From the NCBI RefSeq assembly GCF_000422465.1, contig NZ_AULV01000017.1:118350-182349 (forward strand): DNA of 64,000 nt. The letters run 5' to 3'. This stretch comes from Paenibacillus harenae DSM 16969 (lineage in GTDB: Bacteria; Bacillota; Bacilli; Paenibacillales; Paenibacillaceae). Positions within the stretch are counted from its first letter, which is position 1. Each line of letters opens with the position of its first letter. The notes below the pieces were generated by a model, which made no database searches, was not told where the DNA came from, and was given only the letters and a program-made list of their open reading frames with translations. Shown piece by piece: positions 1-9,112 of this stretch. A program made the position numbers and the translations under genes.

Positions 1-45
1 CCGGTTTCCGAGGGATCCTGGATACCGACAAGCTCCTTGGAGGAA

Positions 46-1419
46 ATGAGTCAAACCGAATATGATGTACTTATCGTAGGCACCGGGCCGGGAGGAGGAG
101 CGGTACTCTGGCGATTGTGCGAACAATGGAGGAACAACGGCAAGAAGATCGGTATCGTCGAAGCGGGAAATCTGCTCCTGCCGACTCATGCGCGAAATAT
201 CGAAACCATGGGCTATAAGCGTTGGTTAGACTTGGCGTATAACAGTCCGCGTTTCAAAATTCCGGTCTCCGGCACAGCTTTTCGGCAGCTCATCGCTGTC
301 GGAGGCAGGTCATTGGTCTGGTCGGGGGTTAGTCCACGCATGTATCTCACTCCCGAGCAATGGCCGGTACCTGGGTGGGAGATGGACATGTACTACAATA
401 TCGCCGAACAAGCCATGAATGTTACAACTGGATATACCGAAGGATCCCCGATGAACCAGCTATTACTCAACCAACTTCGGAACGGCCCGTATCCCGCGGC
501 GGTGAACGAGCCGCTGGCCGTTGATTTGGAACCGACCAGGTACGGCGAGATTCACTCTAACGTCTTTTTCAGCTCGATCTCGTTTCTCGCCGAAGCGCTG
601 TATCGAAAGCCGTACGATTTGGCTGTGCTGGCACGCGCCGTACAAGTGGTAACCGAACAAGGGCGCGTCGCGGGCGTTCATGTGATGACACAAGATAAAC
701 GATCCTATGTCTTGAAAGCGAAAACAGTCGTCTTGAGCGCAAGCACTTTTGGAACTCCGCGCATCCTTCTCCATTCAGGGATCCGAGGGAATGCGATCGG
801 CCATTATCTAACCAATCACTCGGCGGCCGTCGGAACAGCCAAATTCAACCGCAAGGATTATCCGTATGTATTAGGTCCGATAGGCCTATTAATTCCCGAA
901 ACCGAGAAGGTTCCTTACCAAGTGGTAGTGGAAGGACCGATCGGTTATCAGTTTTATCATGACAAACAAATCCCTTTCCAAGAAGAAATGGATTTGTTCA
1001 TAGCCGGTTTCGGTACGGTTCAACCGCGGTACGAAAACAAAATCACGCTCGATCCGTGCAGACGCGACGAATACGGCATGCCTGAGCTTCGAATTCACTT
1101 TGATTATAATGAAGCGGAAAGGGCCATTCTTGGGCAGGCAGCGGAAGAGGTCAAACGGGTTTCGTCCGTGATAGGAGCCCGGCTCGTCTCTTTGGAGCTC
1201 AGAGAGCCGATCGCCGGCGACCATGAAGCCGGTACCTGCCGGATGGGCGACGATCCAGACACCTCTGCAACCGACCGGTACGGGCAAATTCATGGCGTAC
1301 CAGGTCTCTATGTAGCGGATAACAGTATTTTCCCGGTTATGGGCGCGGCGAATCCGACGCTCGCGATGGTGGCTCTAGCCATACGCACGGCGGATTATAT
1401 CATCCGGCAGCTCAAATAA
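46..1419 (+). CDS. GMC-family FAD-dependent oxidoreductase
   Basis: Flavoprotein of the glucose-methanol-choline oxidoreductase family, which oxidises alcohol or sugar hydroxyl groups. The FAD-binding Rossmann motif GTGPGGG lies near residues 12-18. The C-terminal part has HEAGTCRMG (about 390-398) and a final NPTLAMV segment (about 436), which carry the usual active-site His and Asn. No signal peptide or Tat motif is seen, so it is probably cytoplasmic. The start is uncertain: the ATG at 46 has GGAGG only two bases upstream, a TTG at 37 is possible, and the frame stays open to the left window edge, so the true start may lie outside. The substrate cannot be told from sequence. It converges on the beta-helix gene, and both share one terminator. 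Confidence 0.85.
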   Translation: MSQTEYDVLIVGTGPGGGAVLWRLCEQWRNNGKKIGIVEAGNLLLPTHARNIETMGYKRWLDLAYNSPRFKIPVSGTAFRQLIAVGGRSLVWSGVSPRMYLTPEQWPVPGWEMDMYYNIAEQAMNVTTGYTEGSPMNQLLLNQLRNGPYPAAVNEPLAVDLEPTRYGEIHSNVFFSSISFLAEALYRKPYDLAVLARAVQVVTEQGRVAGVHVMTQDKRSYVLKAKTVVLSASTFGTPRILLHSGIRGNAIGHYLTNHSAAVGTAKFNRKDYPYVLGPIGLLIPETEKVPYQVVVEGPIGYQFYHDKQIPFQEEMDLFIAGFGTVQPRYENKITLDPCRRDEYGMPELRIHFDYNEAERAILGQAAEEVKRVSSVIGARLVSLELREPIAGDHEAGTCRMGDDPDTSATDRYGQIHGVPGLYVADNSIFPVMGAANPTLAMVALAIRTADYIIRQLK

Positions 1420-1444
1420 GACCTTATTCATTTCTACTCGAAAA

Positions 1445-1473
1445 GAAGAAGGCCGTACGACGCGGCCTTCTTC
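1445..1473. terminator. bidirectional Rho-independent terminator
   Basis: An 11-bp perfect stem (GAAGAAGGCCG / CGGCCTTCTTC) with a 7-base loop sits between two convergent genes. It has A-rich and T-rich flanks, so it can serve both strands. Confidence 0.85.
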
Positions 1474-1494
1474 TTCGTTTCCGATGCCTATGAG

Positions 1495-4400
1495 TTAGCT
1501 CTGCCTCATGACGGCTTCGATATCTGCGGCTAACTGCAGCAAAATATCCGCCTGCCCGTCGGTAATCTTCTTCCCTCTCTGCGCCTCCACGCTGTTCACG
1601 AAGGCCCGCAGCATGCTAAGCGCCGCGTGGTCGCCGCCTTTCTTAGCTTTCTCCGTGATGTTCAGCAGATTGACCGCCAGTTCCTGTTGAACGGATGATT
1701 CGATGTGCTGTCGGATATAATCGATTAATTCTTTCACCAGCTCGGCAAGCGATACGTCCTGGACGACGATCGTTACGCTCTCGCTAGCTTCCAGCTCCCC
1801 GTCACCGGCGCCCATAACGACGGTGTAGGTTCCGGATTGCGTAAAGCCCGGCGTCCATGTCAGCTTCGCGGCTGCCGAATCGAATACCGCCCCGGCTGGG
1901 AGATTGCTTGCGCTGTAAGTGACCGCATCCTCATTCGGGTCTGCCGCCTGAAGGACAAACTCCAGCTTCTTTCCTTCCTTAACCGTCTGATTCCCGGGCG
2001 GTGCCAGCACAGGTGCGGCATTCAATACGGTTACCGTTATAGTTGAGACCGAAACGTTCCCGCTGCTGTCTCTGGCAGAGAACGCGACGACGGTATCTCC
2101 TACCGGATAAAGCAACGGAGCGTCATTCGTAACCGCCACCGTGCCGTCTACCAAGTCAGCTGCAGTTGCTTCATCCAAGGTAACGGCGGTCATCTTCGCT
2201 GTTGCTGTGACGGTTTTATTAGACGGTGCCGTCACTTGAGGAGCCGTCGTATCCGTGACGGCGATGCTCTGCCGCGCCGTACTGATATTGCCGAAGCTGT
2301 CCGCCGCGGTCCAGGTTACGGTTGTCGTTCCGAGCGGAAAGTCGGCAGGCGCATCGCTGGTAACCGTTACCGGGGATTCATCGGACGCGGCCGCCGTTCC
2401 GATATCGACGGTTGTTCTAAACCCGGTCGCCTCGACGGTCAGGTCATCCGGCGGCGTGAGCACGGGCGGCATCGTATCTGGCGTTGGTGTCACAGTTGGC
2501 GTCTGACTCGGTGTTGCAGTTGGTGTTGGTGTTGGCGTTGGTGTTGGTGTTGGCGTTGGTGTTGGTGTTGGCGTCGGTGTTGGTGTTGGTGTTGGTGTCG
2601 GTGTAGCCGACGGCGACGGATTTTTCTGTATCAGCTCAAAATCGTCAAAATAAACCTCGCCCGCAGCGGAGCGTTTGTACATGAATATGGTAGCGGCTGT
2701 GTTCGCGCTTCCCGTTGTGAAGGTGTATTCCTTCCGCGTGTACTCCACATCTGTGGCTTGTACGAATACCGTCCGTTCGTAGCTGCCGAAATCCCGCACT
2801 CCGAACTCCCCGGAGCCGTCGCCCGCCGTCTTGGCCCATGCCGATAGCGTGTAGGTCGTATTCGGCGTCAACCCGGTTACCCGCTGCTCAATGCCCCCGT
2901 ACCTTGTAGACAGTCTGGCCGCATACGTCCCCGTCCGCGCATTCGAATTCACGATGGCCGACTGATTAAAATGCGTGTTCCACCCCGTGAAGTCTCCGGT
3001 CTCAAACCCGGGGTTGGCTAATAAATTGTTGACGGACACCACTTGAACGGTACATATCGCCGTCTTGGCGCCGTCGGCCGTCGTCACGGTAATCACGGCT
3101 GTACCTAGTCCTGCCGCCGTTACATTCCCATTAGCATCGACAGTCGCTGCGGCAGCATTGTCCGTGCTCCAGGTTACCGCTTTATTAGCCGCATTGGCCG
3201 GCAGGACGGAAGCCGTCAGCGCGGAGGTCTCGCCAACCCTCAGGCTTAAAGCGGATTTATTCAGCGTAACCCCGCTTACAGGCACCGGTGTCGGCGTTGG
3301 CGTTGGGGTCGGCGAAGGCGGCGGTTCGATTCCTTCCGTTATAATATGGAAATAATCGAAATCCGCGGTAAGGCCCGTTCCCGCGCATACGATCAGGCCG
3401 ATTTTCGGATCGGCGAGATTAGCGGTCTGCGTGGTCCATACCTGGGTGTAAGCAACGCCGTCAGCCGAATAATAGCCGCTGTAGGTGCTGCCGTATTTGA
3501 CAATGCGCAGATACAATTCCGTTGACGCGATCGGATCCGCAATCTCGACATGCTCGCGAACCGAATTGATCTGCTTCGTGAATTGGATTTGATTACCGTC
3601 GCCGTACAGACGCGTCATCCGGAAATACGTGGTGTCGTCCACATAGACGATCAACCCGCCCTGCGACCATCTGGATGAAGGCTTGCCGTCCATCTTCGTC
3701 TCAATCATCCAATCCCCTTCCGGCGCGCCGGTCAGCAAAATATTTCTCGCCGTCGCCCCGCCGTCCACGATATCGCCCGCTTCGCTGACGATTCGCATCG
3801 AGCCGGGCTTTGCGCTCAGCGACCAGTTGGCGTTGTTCTCCCTGATCCAGTTCCATTGCCCGTTCAGCTCGGGCGCGTTGAACTCATCGTTCGATCCTTC
3901 CGTGAATATCGGGCCTGTCGGTCCGCCCGGCGCTGCGCTGAATTGGAACAATTCCAGGTCGTCGAAATAAACGTCCCCGCTTCCGCCGCCTTTATACAAG
4001 TAGATGAGCGCGCTTGTCTGGGTGCTGCCCGTCGTAAACGTAAGCTCTTTGCGGGTGTACCCGGTTCCGGAGATATGAACGTCTTTGGCGGTGCCGCCAT
4101 AGTTTTTGACGCCGAATACCGCACCGCCGCCGCCTGCGCTTTTGCCGTAAGCATACAATTTGTAAATCGTATTCGGGTACAGACCGGTGACCGTCTGCTC
4201 CGCCCCCGCGGTAGCTCCCGTCAGCTTGGCGGCATAATTTCCGGTATGGGCATTGCCGGTTTCGATAGTGACCCCGTTGTAATGGATCGGCCAGCTGGTG
4301 AAATCCCCTGTTTCGAAGCCGGGATTTTTCAGCAGGTTCTCCTCTTGCGGAGGCTCGGGCAGCGGCGGAAGGTTGTTCGGGTCAAGCCCCGGGCCTTCGT

Positions 4401-5922
4401 AAGCGCCGATATTCGGCGCCGTATCCGCAGGCACCGGATTGCCGAAGTAGTCCCGGCCGCCGTTGCCCGCGATCAGCTTGCCCGCTCCGATGGCCGGAGA
4501 GGTCGAGAGCAGCTGGTAGCCGATCACGGTATCCTTGCCGATCCCGCCGGAGCCCGGCGAGGCGAGCATCGGATCTGCCGTTATTTTGTAAGGATCCGCC
4601 GGTTCGCTGGCCGGATGATTGCCGTAGAACAGATTGTTCTCGAACACATTATTGGTGCTCCCGCCGAAGCTGTATCCGCCCGAACCCAAATTATAGATGA
4701 GATTGTTGTAGAAGAACGTGTTCTTGGCGTAACCGCCCCAATTCAAATAATCGACGACCTTGGCATTCGAGTATTTGGGCAAATAGACGGTATTGTTATA
4801 AATATGCGTCGTATCCGGCGTTCCGCTGAAGTTAAACACGGCGCCGCTGTCGTTCTGGCTAATGTTGTACCGGATCGTCGTATTCGTGTTGGCGTTGCTC
4901 GCCACCGTGCCGTCATTCACGACCAGGAAAGCGCCGCCCGCATTGTTATGGCTGTAGTTGTATTGGATGACGGTGCCGTCGCTCTTGTAATCCGCGTCAT
5001 AGGCCATGGCATCGCCGCCCGGCGCCGTGTTGTAAACCTCGTTAAATTGAATGACCGAATTTTTGTTCGAAAACACCCATAAAGGCACATGATAGCCGCT
5101 GGCCCTCAAATGCGTATCGTACACGACATTGTTCTCGATCAAGCCCCCGGTGCTGTCCAGGATGAAGGCGCCGTCAGCGGCGATATCGTAGATCACGTTG
5201 CCCGTTACCCGGAAGCCGGAGGAATACTGCTTCTGTGCGCCGTAGATGTAGACGCCTACGCTGTCGAGCGAATAAATTTTGCTGTTTCTAACCACGACAT
5301 CCGATACGTGATAGTCCCAATTCGTTCCCCAGACGATGATCCCGCCGTTATGGGCGTAGTCGGAGGAAACCTGTCCTTTGACATGATGGATCTCCAAATT
5401 TTCAAACAGGAAATGCTTATACACCTTGGGATTGGTCCACGTTCCGCTGCTGCCGTCGACATGAATGCCCCTGCGCGCCGCCGGCGTCGCCGCGTTGTTG
5501 GTAATTTCGAGATTGCGGACCTCCCACTGCTCCTGATTGTAAAAGTATACCGCGGCGTTCGCGCCTGCTCCCGCGATCAACGGTTTAGGGCCGTCTCCAT
5601 AGCTGTCGATCGTAATGGGATTCCCTTCTGTACCCGAGCCCTGGGGAGACAGCGTACCTGTCCATACGCCGCCCGTCTTGAACAAAATGCTGTCGCCCGG
5701 TTGAAACACCGTGCCGTTCACTTTCTCCAGCGTCTTCCATGCCGAGGCGGGAGCCGTTCCGGCAGACGTATCGTCCCCGTTCAGCGAGTCGATATAATAT
5801 ACCGTTCCCGATCCCGCTGCCGCCTGAACGGTTGCCGGTGCGGTCCCCGTCACGATGCTGGCCGCCAATACGGCGATGGCCAGAAACACGCTCATAAACC
5901 TGAATCTCTTCATTATCTTCAC
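1495..5922 (-). CDS. secreted multimodular right-handed beta-helix protein with CBM, Big2, HYR and FIMAH-like domains
   Basis: Very large exported protein (1475 residues), probably acting on or binding plant polysaccharide outside the cell. Order of parts: signal peptide (1-34, ending TVQAAA); parallel beta-helix rich in N-x-x-N-N-x-I/V-Y turns (about 40-520), the fold of many polysaccharide lyases and pectinases; a jelly-roll CBM beginning NPGFETGDF (about 530-665); a concanavalin-like DUF1349 type domain (about 675-870); a TP linker; a Big2 domain (about 885-965); a second NPGFETGDF CBM (about 970-1100); a long (TP)n linker; two HYR/Ig-like modules; a cadherin-like module; and a C-terminal helical FIMAH-like domain (about 1390-1475). 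The start is GTG at 5922, because GGAGG lies 8 bases upstream, whereas the ATG at 5913 is 17 bases away. A cre-like site lies upstream. Catalysis is inferred from the fold only. Confidence 0.85.
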   Translation of the reverse strand: MKIMKRFRFMSVFLAIAVLAASIVTGTAPATVQAAAGSGTVYYIDSLNGDDTSAGTAPASAWKTLEKVNGTVFQPGDSILFKTGGVWTGTLSPQGSGTEGNPITIDSYGDGPKPLIAGAGANAAVYFYNQEQWEVRNLEITNNAATPAARRGIHVDGSSGTWTNPKVYKHFLFENLEIHHVKGQVSSDYAHNGGIIVWGTNWDYHVSDVVVRNSKIYSLDSVGVYIYGAQKQYSSGFRVTGNVIYDIAADGAFILDSTGGLIENNVVYDTHLRASGYHVPLWVFSNKNSVIQFNEVYNTAPGGDAMAYDADYKSDGTVIQYNYSHNNAGGAFLVVNDGTVASNANTNTTIRYNISQNDSGAVFNFSGTPDTTHIYNNTVYLPKYSNAKVVDYLNWGGYAKNTFFYNNLIYNLGSGGYSFGGSTNNVFENNLFYGNHPASEPADPYKITADPMLASPGSGGIGKDTVIGYQLLSTSPAIGAGKLIAGNGGRDYFGNPVPADTAPNIGAYEGPGLDPNNLPPLPEPPQEENLLKNPGFETGDFTSWPIHYNGVTIETGNAHTGNYAAKLTGATAGAEQTVTGLYPNTIYKLYAYGKSAGGGGAVFGVKNYGGTAKDVHISGTGYTRKELTFTTGSTQTSALIYLYKGGGSGDVYFDDLELFQFSAAPGGPTGPIFTEGSNDEFNAPELNGQWNWIRENNANWSLSAKPGSMRIVSEAGDIVDGGATARNILLTGAPEGDWMIETKMDGKPSSRWSQGGLIVYVDDTTYFRMTRLYGDGNQIQFTKQINSVREHVEIADPIASTELYLRIVKYGSTYSGYYSADGVAYTQVWTTQTANLADPKIGLIVCAGTGLTADFDYFHIITEGIEPPPSPTPTPTPTPVPVSGVTLNKSALSLRVGETSALTASVLPANAANKAVTWSTDNAAAATVDANGNVTAAGLGTAVITVTTADGAKTAICTVQVVSVNNLLANPGFETGDFTGWNTHFNQSAIVNSNARTGTYAARLSTRYGGIEQRVTGLTPNTTYTLSAWAKTAGDGSGEFGVRDFGSYERTVFVQATDVEYTRKEYTFTTGSANTAATIFMYKRSAAGEVYFDDFELIQKNPSPSATPTPTPTPTPTPTPTPTPTPTPTPTPTPTATPSQTPTVTPTPDTMPPVLTPPDDLTVEATGFRTTVDIGTAAASDESPVTVTSDAPADFPLGTTTVTWTAADSFGNISTARQSIAVTDTTAPQVTAPSNKTVTATAKMTAVTLDEATAADLVDGTVAVTNDAPLLYPVGDTVVAFSARDSSGNVSVSTITVTVLNAAPVLAPPGNQTVKEGKKLEFVLQAADPNEDAVTYSASNLPAGAVFDSAAAKLTWTPGFTQSGTYTVVMGAGDGELEASESVTIVVQDVSLAELVKELIDYIRQHIESSVQQELAVNLLNITEKAKKGGDHAALSMLRAFVNSVEAQRGKKITDGQADILLQLAADIEAVMRQS
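2521..2603. repeat. tandem hexamer repeat encoding a Thr-Pro linker
   Basis: About fourteen copies of a GGTGTT/GGCGTT-type hexamer encode an uninterrupted (TP)n linker between the second CBM and the HYR modules of the beta-helix protein. Such a tract is prone to slippage, so the copy number may vary between strains. A shorter TPTPTP linker lies near 3288-3312. Confidence 0.8.
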
Positions 5923-6025
5923 ACAAATTGCCTCCTTTTCGTATTTGGTCTTCTATCCAAGTGAAAACGGCTCACGCCGTCCTGCCTGGCGGCACAAGTT
6001 TAACGATTCCTTTCATTCAGCGAAA

Positions 6026-6039
6026 AGTAACCGCTTTCA
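6026..6039 (-). promoter_or_regulatory. cre-like CcpA site upstream of the beta-helix gene
   Basis: The minus strand reads TGAAAGCGGTTACT, matching 13 of 14 positions of the consensus TGWAARCGYTWNCW. It lies about 105 bp upstream of the GTG start, which is consistent with carbon catabolite control. Confidence 0.5.
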
Positions 6040-6048
6040 AGATCGGCC

Positions 6049-7140
6049 TTATTGAAGCTTCACCTTATCCCATTCATCCTGATGGACCGTAACCACCGCC
6101 TCCTCGATGAGTTTGTTCAAATAAGCGGCATAGGCATCCTCCATATAACTGGTCCAAACGACGCTCTCATTTCCCTCAAAGCCGATGTGCCCGGCCGCTT
6201 CCCTCTCGGTTATCTTAATGAGGACGTATTCGCCCTGCGCGGCTTCATGAAATGCCGGGGTGACCTGGCCGGCCTGCAGGCGGTCCTCGAGAATGGAATA
6301 AAGCGCCGGTTGCGATTTGAAATACGTGCCTGCCGTTTCGGCGTTAAATTCCTCTTCCGTATACCGGATGAGGGGCGCTTCGCCGTCATCCTCCACTTGC
6401 AAAGCCGCTTCCTCCGGCTCCATGCCTTCATCCAGGAGCAGCTTGACGGCACTCAGCCGTTCTTCGGCCGCTTGCTTGCGTTGATCGACGGTGCCGTTGC
6501 CGAACTCATCCTGCTTGTACGGAATCGAGAGCTTCTGAAACTTAATTCGGTCTTCACCCGCGAACAGCGTATCCTTCACGAGCTCATAATGCCGCTTCAG
6601 CTCCTCGTCGGTCACCTTCAGCTCATCCTCGGCCAGCTTCTCCTTCAGCCTGATCCGCAGATTGCTCATGTAATAGTTTATAAATGAGCTCTCGTCCATC
6701 CGCCCGGGACCATAGATCGGCTGATTCGCTTCTATCGCCGCTTGCCTGCGTTTGTTCTCCTTCTCCATCTCGCGGAGCAAATCGTCATAGGAGGTTCCCG
6801 CGATTAATCCCTCCCGTTTCGCCAGCTCCAATTCGGCCTTCACCTTCACCAGCTTCTCCAGCGCCATTTCCTTCGCCGTTTCTTCCGGATTCTCGCCATC
6901 GTAATCGGCTTTCCAGAAGCCGTTGCCGTATTCCGCCCCGTGCGTCCGGTGGAAGTAGTCGACGACCGAAGCCCGCTGCCGTTCCAGCTCTCTCCCGAAT
7001 TCCGGCGCCGACACCGGGCTGCCGTTCACCTCGGCGACGGGAAGCCGGTCCGAAGCGGATCCTATTGAAGTTTGATAGACAACGGCACCGGCAATCAGGA
7101 GCGGCGCAAGACCGATCCCCAGCATCCCTTTCAGCTTCAT
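6049..7140 (-). CDS. SurA/PrsA-like peptidylprolyl isomerase-type foldase
   Basis: Exported protein of 363 residues resembling the SurA_N/PpiC foldases that assist folding of secreted proteins. An N-terminal hydrophobic segment (about 5-22) is followed by VAEVNGSPVSAPEF, the typical start of SurA-type N domains, then a long helical, charged region, and a C-terminal part with a parvulin-like outline (FQKLSIPY, then GQVTPAF, then YVLIKI). There is no lipobox cysteine, unlike PrsA. Its place after the binding-protein gene and before a giant secreted protein suggests it helps export or fold that protein. The start is the ATG at 7140, because GGAGGG lies 6 bases upstream, whereas the ATG at 7146 abuts the ribosome-binding site. 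Confidence 0.65.
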   Translation of the reverse strand: MKLKGMLGIGLAPLLIAGAVVYQTSIGSASDRLPVAEVNGSPVSAPEFGRELERQRASVVDYFHRTHGAEYGNGFWKADYDGENPEETAKEMALEKLVKVKAELELAKREGLIAGTSYDDLLREMEKENKRRQAAIEANQPIYGPGRMDESSFINYYMSNLRIRLKEKLAEDELKVTDEELKRHYELVKDTLFAGEDRIKFQKLSIPYKQDEFGNGTVDQRKQAAEERLSAVKLLLDEGMEPEEAALQVEDDGEAPLIRYTEEEFNAETAGTYFKSQPALYSILEDRLQAGQVTPAFHEAAQGEYVLIKITEREAAGHIGFEGNESVVWTSYMEDAYAAYLNKLIEEAVVTVHQDEWDKVKLQ

Positions 7141-7160
7141 CTGCATCCCTCCGCCTTCAT

Positions 7161-7224
7161 CTTATTACAGCGCTTACATCAGGGTAAGAGATAAAGTTTT
7201 AAGATAGTATAGGAAAATGTTAAG
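7161..7224 (-). promoter_or_regulatory. promoter/operator block, copy 1, with cre-like core
   Basis: A 64-bp block directly upstream of the foldase-like gene. It is repeated with 57 of 64 identical bases at 9047-9110, upstream of the binding-protein gene. It includes the cre-like palindrome TTACAGCGCTTACA (7165-7178) and an AT-rich promoter-like part. The shared block suggests control by the YesN-type regulator at 9113-10726, by CcpA, or by both. Confidence 0.55.
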
Positions 7225-7251
7225 ATTCCCCGTCATATAAGCCCACGAAAA

Positions 7252-7273
7252 GGCCCGCTGGTTTCAGCGGGCC
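7252..7273 (-). terminator. Rho-independent terminator after the binding-protein gene
   Basis: A 9-bp stem GGCCCGCTG / CAGCGGGCC with a 4-base loop is followed on the minus strand by TTTT. It lies 10 bp beyond the stop codon of the 7284-8996 gene. Confidence 0.85.
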
Positions 7274-7283
7274 GAAATCAAGC

Positions 7284-8996
7284 TTATTGCTTCGCTTTCC
7301 GGTACCAATCATTCACTTCTTTGGTGATATCGCTCCCGCCGAGGCTTTTCCATTCCTCTACGAATTTATCGAATTCTTCAATCGGCTTTTTGTTGTAGAT
7401 CATGCTGATAAACGTGTCGCCTTCCAATTTGACAAGGATGCCGCCTTTGGATTGCATCGACGGCGTATTCGCCCCCGTATAGGCTTGCGGGACGTAAATT
7501 CCCGCCTTCCAGCCGTCATCGACGATTTCCGCCGCCTTCAAATTTTCGGGAATGCCTGCCGCCGCTCGTTTCTCGGCCGGCGTTACCGGCGCTACCCCTC
7601 TGCTTAGCTTCGCGCTGGTAGCCAGTCCCGAGAAGGGATCCTTCGGCTCCATCAGCAAATATTTGGCCGGGCTTACCTTACCGCCCGGAATATCCTTCTC
7701 GTCTACAGATCTGGTTCCGTCCGCTTTGATCGTATAATCATAATCCTTGTGCCAGCCTTGCTCGAACTCGCTTCCTTCTTCCGCATTGACGAAGGTAAAG
7801 ATCCGGTTCAGGTACAGGAACAACGCGTCGACGTGCTCGAAGTCCTTCTTCACCAGCATGCCGCCGCGTAAGTATGTCGTGTCGCGTGCCGCAACTTTGC
7901 CGTTCAGCGTCGGCAGGGGATAAGGCTTCATCTCCGCGCCCTCCACATTTTTCTTCAGATCGGAGGTCGGCCAGCCGCCCATCCAGTAAGGGGACATAAC
8001 GATCCCGACGCGTCCTTGCGCTATTAATTCGGCCAGCTTATTCTCGTCGTGCAGGCCGGCTTCCTTCGAAAGATAACCTTTGTCGTACCAGTCTTTCAGC
8101 TTAGCGAGACCGTCCTTCATCGCCGGCAGCGTCGATCCGTGCACCAGCTCGCCGTCTTGCTCCAGCCATTGGTACGGTATGGTGCCGTAAGCTCCGAACA
8201 CCCATGAGGTTTCTCCCAGCCAGCTTGTGAACGGATTCGGGGAAGAGCCGCCGGAACCGAGACTTGCACCCAGCGGGATAATATTGTCGGTGCCGCCCGG
8301 CTTCTTGTCCAGGAATGCCTTCATTAATGCTTCCAGCTCTTCAAAGGTTTTAGGGGCTTCCAGGCCAAGCTCATCGAGCCAATCCTGCCTGACCCACATG
8401 ACAGCGTTGTCATTTCCGGCATTCGCGAAGTTCGGAAGCGCCATTTTCTCTCCGCCGTAAGTGACCTGGCTCCAGTTGAGCTCATTCGAGTTATAGATCT
8501 GCTTGATCTTGGGCGACGCATATTTCTCGAAATCCGCCGTAATATCTCTATATTTGCCGGATTGAATCAGTTCGTCGAGCAGCGTCATATCCTGCGTCGT
8601 CAACACGTCGGGCAGCGATTCGTTCGCCGTCAGCATCAGCCTGATCTTCGTATTGAACTGCTCGCCGGGCACCTGCCACAGGTGTTTAATGTCGATGCCC
8701 AGCTGATCGTGCGCCCATTGGGTATGGACGTTGTTCTCCATCGTTTCCCCGTTTTTGAACGTCATGGTGGAGTCGGTCGCTTTCACCGTTGTGAGCGTTA
8801 CCGGCGGGTCAAACTTGAACGTCCCGTTCTGAATGGCCTCCGCGTTGTCTTCCTTCTGTTCCGAAGGCGCCTGCGTTTGTTCCGCCGGTTTGCCGGAAGC
8901 CGCCCCTCCTCCCTTATCCGGGCTGTTGGAGCAGGCTGCCGTGATGGAGAACAACAGCGAAGCCGTAAGCGCAAGCAAAGTCAGCTTCTTTCTCAT
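7284..8996 (-). CDS. extracellular solute-binding lipoprotein (LplA-like) of a carbohydrate ABC transporter
   Basis: Lipid-anchored sugar-binding protein of 570 residues. The signal peptide ends in the lipobox ITAAC, so Cys22 would be the lipidated residue, followed by a Ser/Gly/Pro-rich linker. The length and the pattern of the body (EQFNTKIRLMLTANESLPDV; WVRQDWLDELGL) fit the large Paenibacillus binding proteins that pair with LplB/YtcP-type permeases. The matching permeases are on the other strand at 12630-14481, and the YesN/YesM pair lies between. No ATPase gene is present, so a shared MsmX-type ATPase elsewhere is expected. The ligand is unknown; the neighbouring beta-helix protein suggests an oligosaccharide from a plant polymer. 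Confidence 0.85.
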   Translation of the reverse strand: MRKKLTLLALTASLLFSITAACSNSPDKGGGAASGKPAEQTQAPSEQKEDNAEAIQNGTFKFDPPVTLTTVKATDSTMTFKNGETMENNVHTQWAHDQLGIDIKHLWQVPGEQFNTKIRLMLTANESLPDVLTTQDMTLLDELIQSGKYRDITADFEKYASPKIKQIYNSNELNWSQVTYGGEKMALPNFANAGNDNAVMWVRQDWLDELGLEAPKTFEELEALMKAFLDKKPGGTDNIIPLGASLGSGGSSPNPFTSWLGETSWVFGAYGTIPYQWLEQDGELVHGSTLPAMKDGLAKLKDWYDKGYLSKEAGLHDENKLAELIAQGRVGIVMSPYWMGGWPTSDLKKNVEGAEMKPYPLPTLNGKVAARDTTYLRGGMLVKKDFEHVDALFLYLNRIFTFVNAEEGSEFEQGWHKDYDYTIKADGTRSVDEKDIPGGKVSPAKYLLMEPKDPFSGLATSAKLSRGVAPVTPAEKRAAAGIPENLKAAEIVDDGWKAGIYVPQAYTGANTPSMQSKGGILVKLEGDTFISMIYNKKPIEEFDKFVEEWKSLGGSDITKEVNDWYRKAKQ

Positions 8997-9046
8997 ATTC
9001 GTTTCAGATCCTCCCTTTTTTAAGGCTGTAATGACTGCATCCTTAT

Positions 9047-9110
9047 CTTATTACAGCGCTAATAGCCGGGTAAGAGATAAAGTTTTAAGATGATATAGGA
9101 AATTGTTAAG
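9047..9110 (-). promoter_or_regulatory. promoter/operator block, copy 2, with cre-like core
   Basis: Second copy of the 64-bp block found at 7161-7224. Both contain AGCGCTGTAATAAG and AAAACTTTATCTCTTACC on the minus strand. It fills the gap between the response-regulator gene and the binding-protein gene, so the binding protein can be expressed separately from the regulators. Confidence 0.55.
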
Positions 9111-9112
9111 GT

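Noticed and set aside
2236..2847. Cys/Trp/Arg-rich 203-codon frame
   Set aside because: It is produced by reading the (TP)n hexamer repeat on the opposite strand.
3856..5964. Long plus-strand open frames (408 and 291 codons) opposite the beta-helix gene
   Set aside because: They are antisense to a clear coding region, are Arg/Ala/Val-rich as expected for GC-biased shadows, and have no ribosome-binding site.
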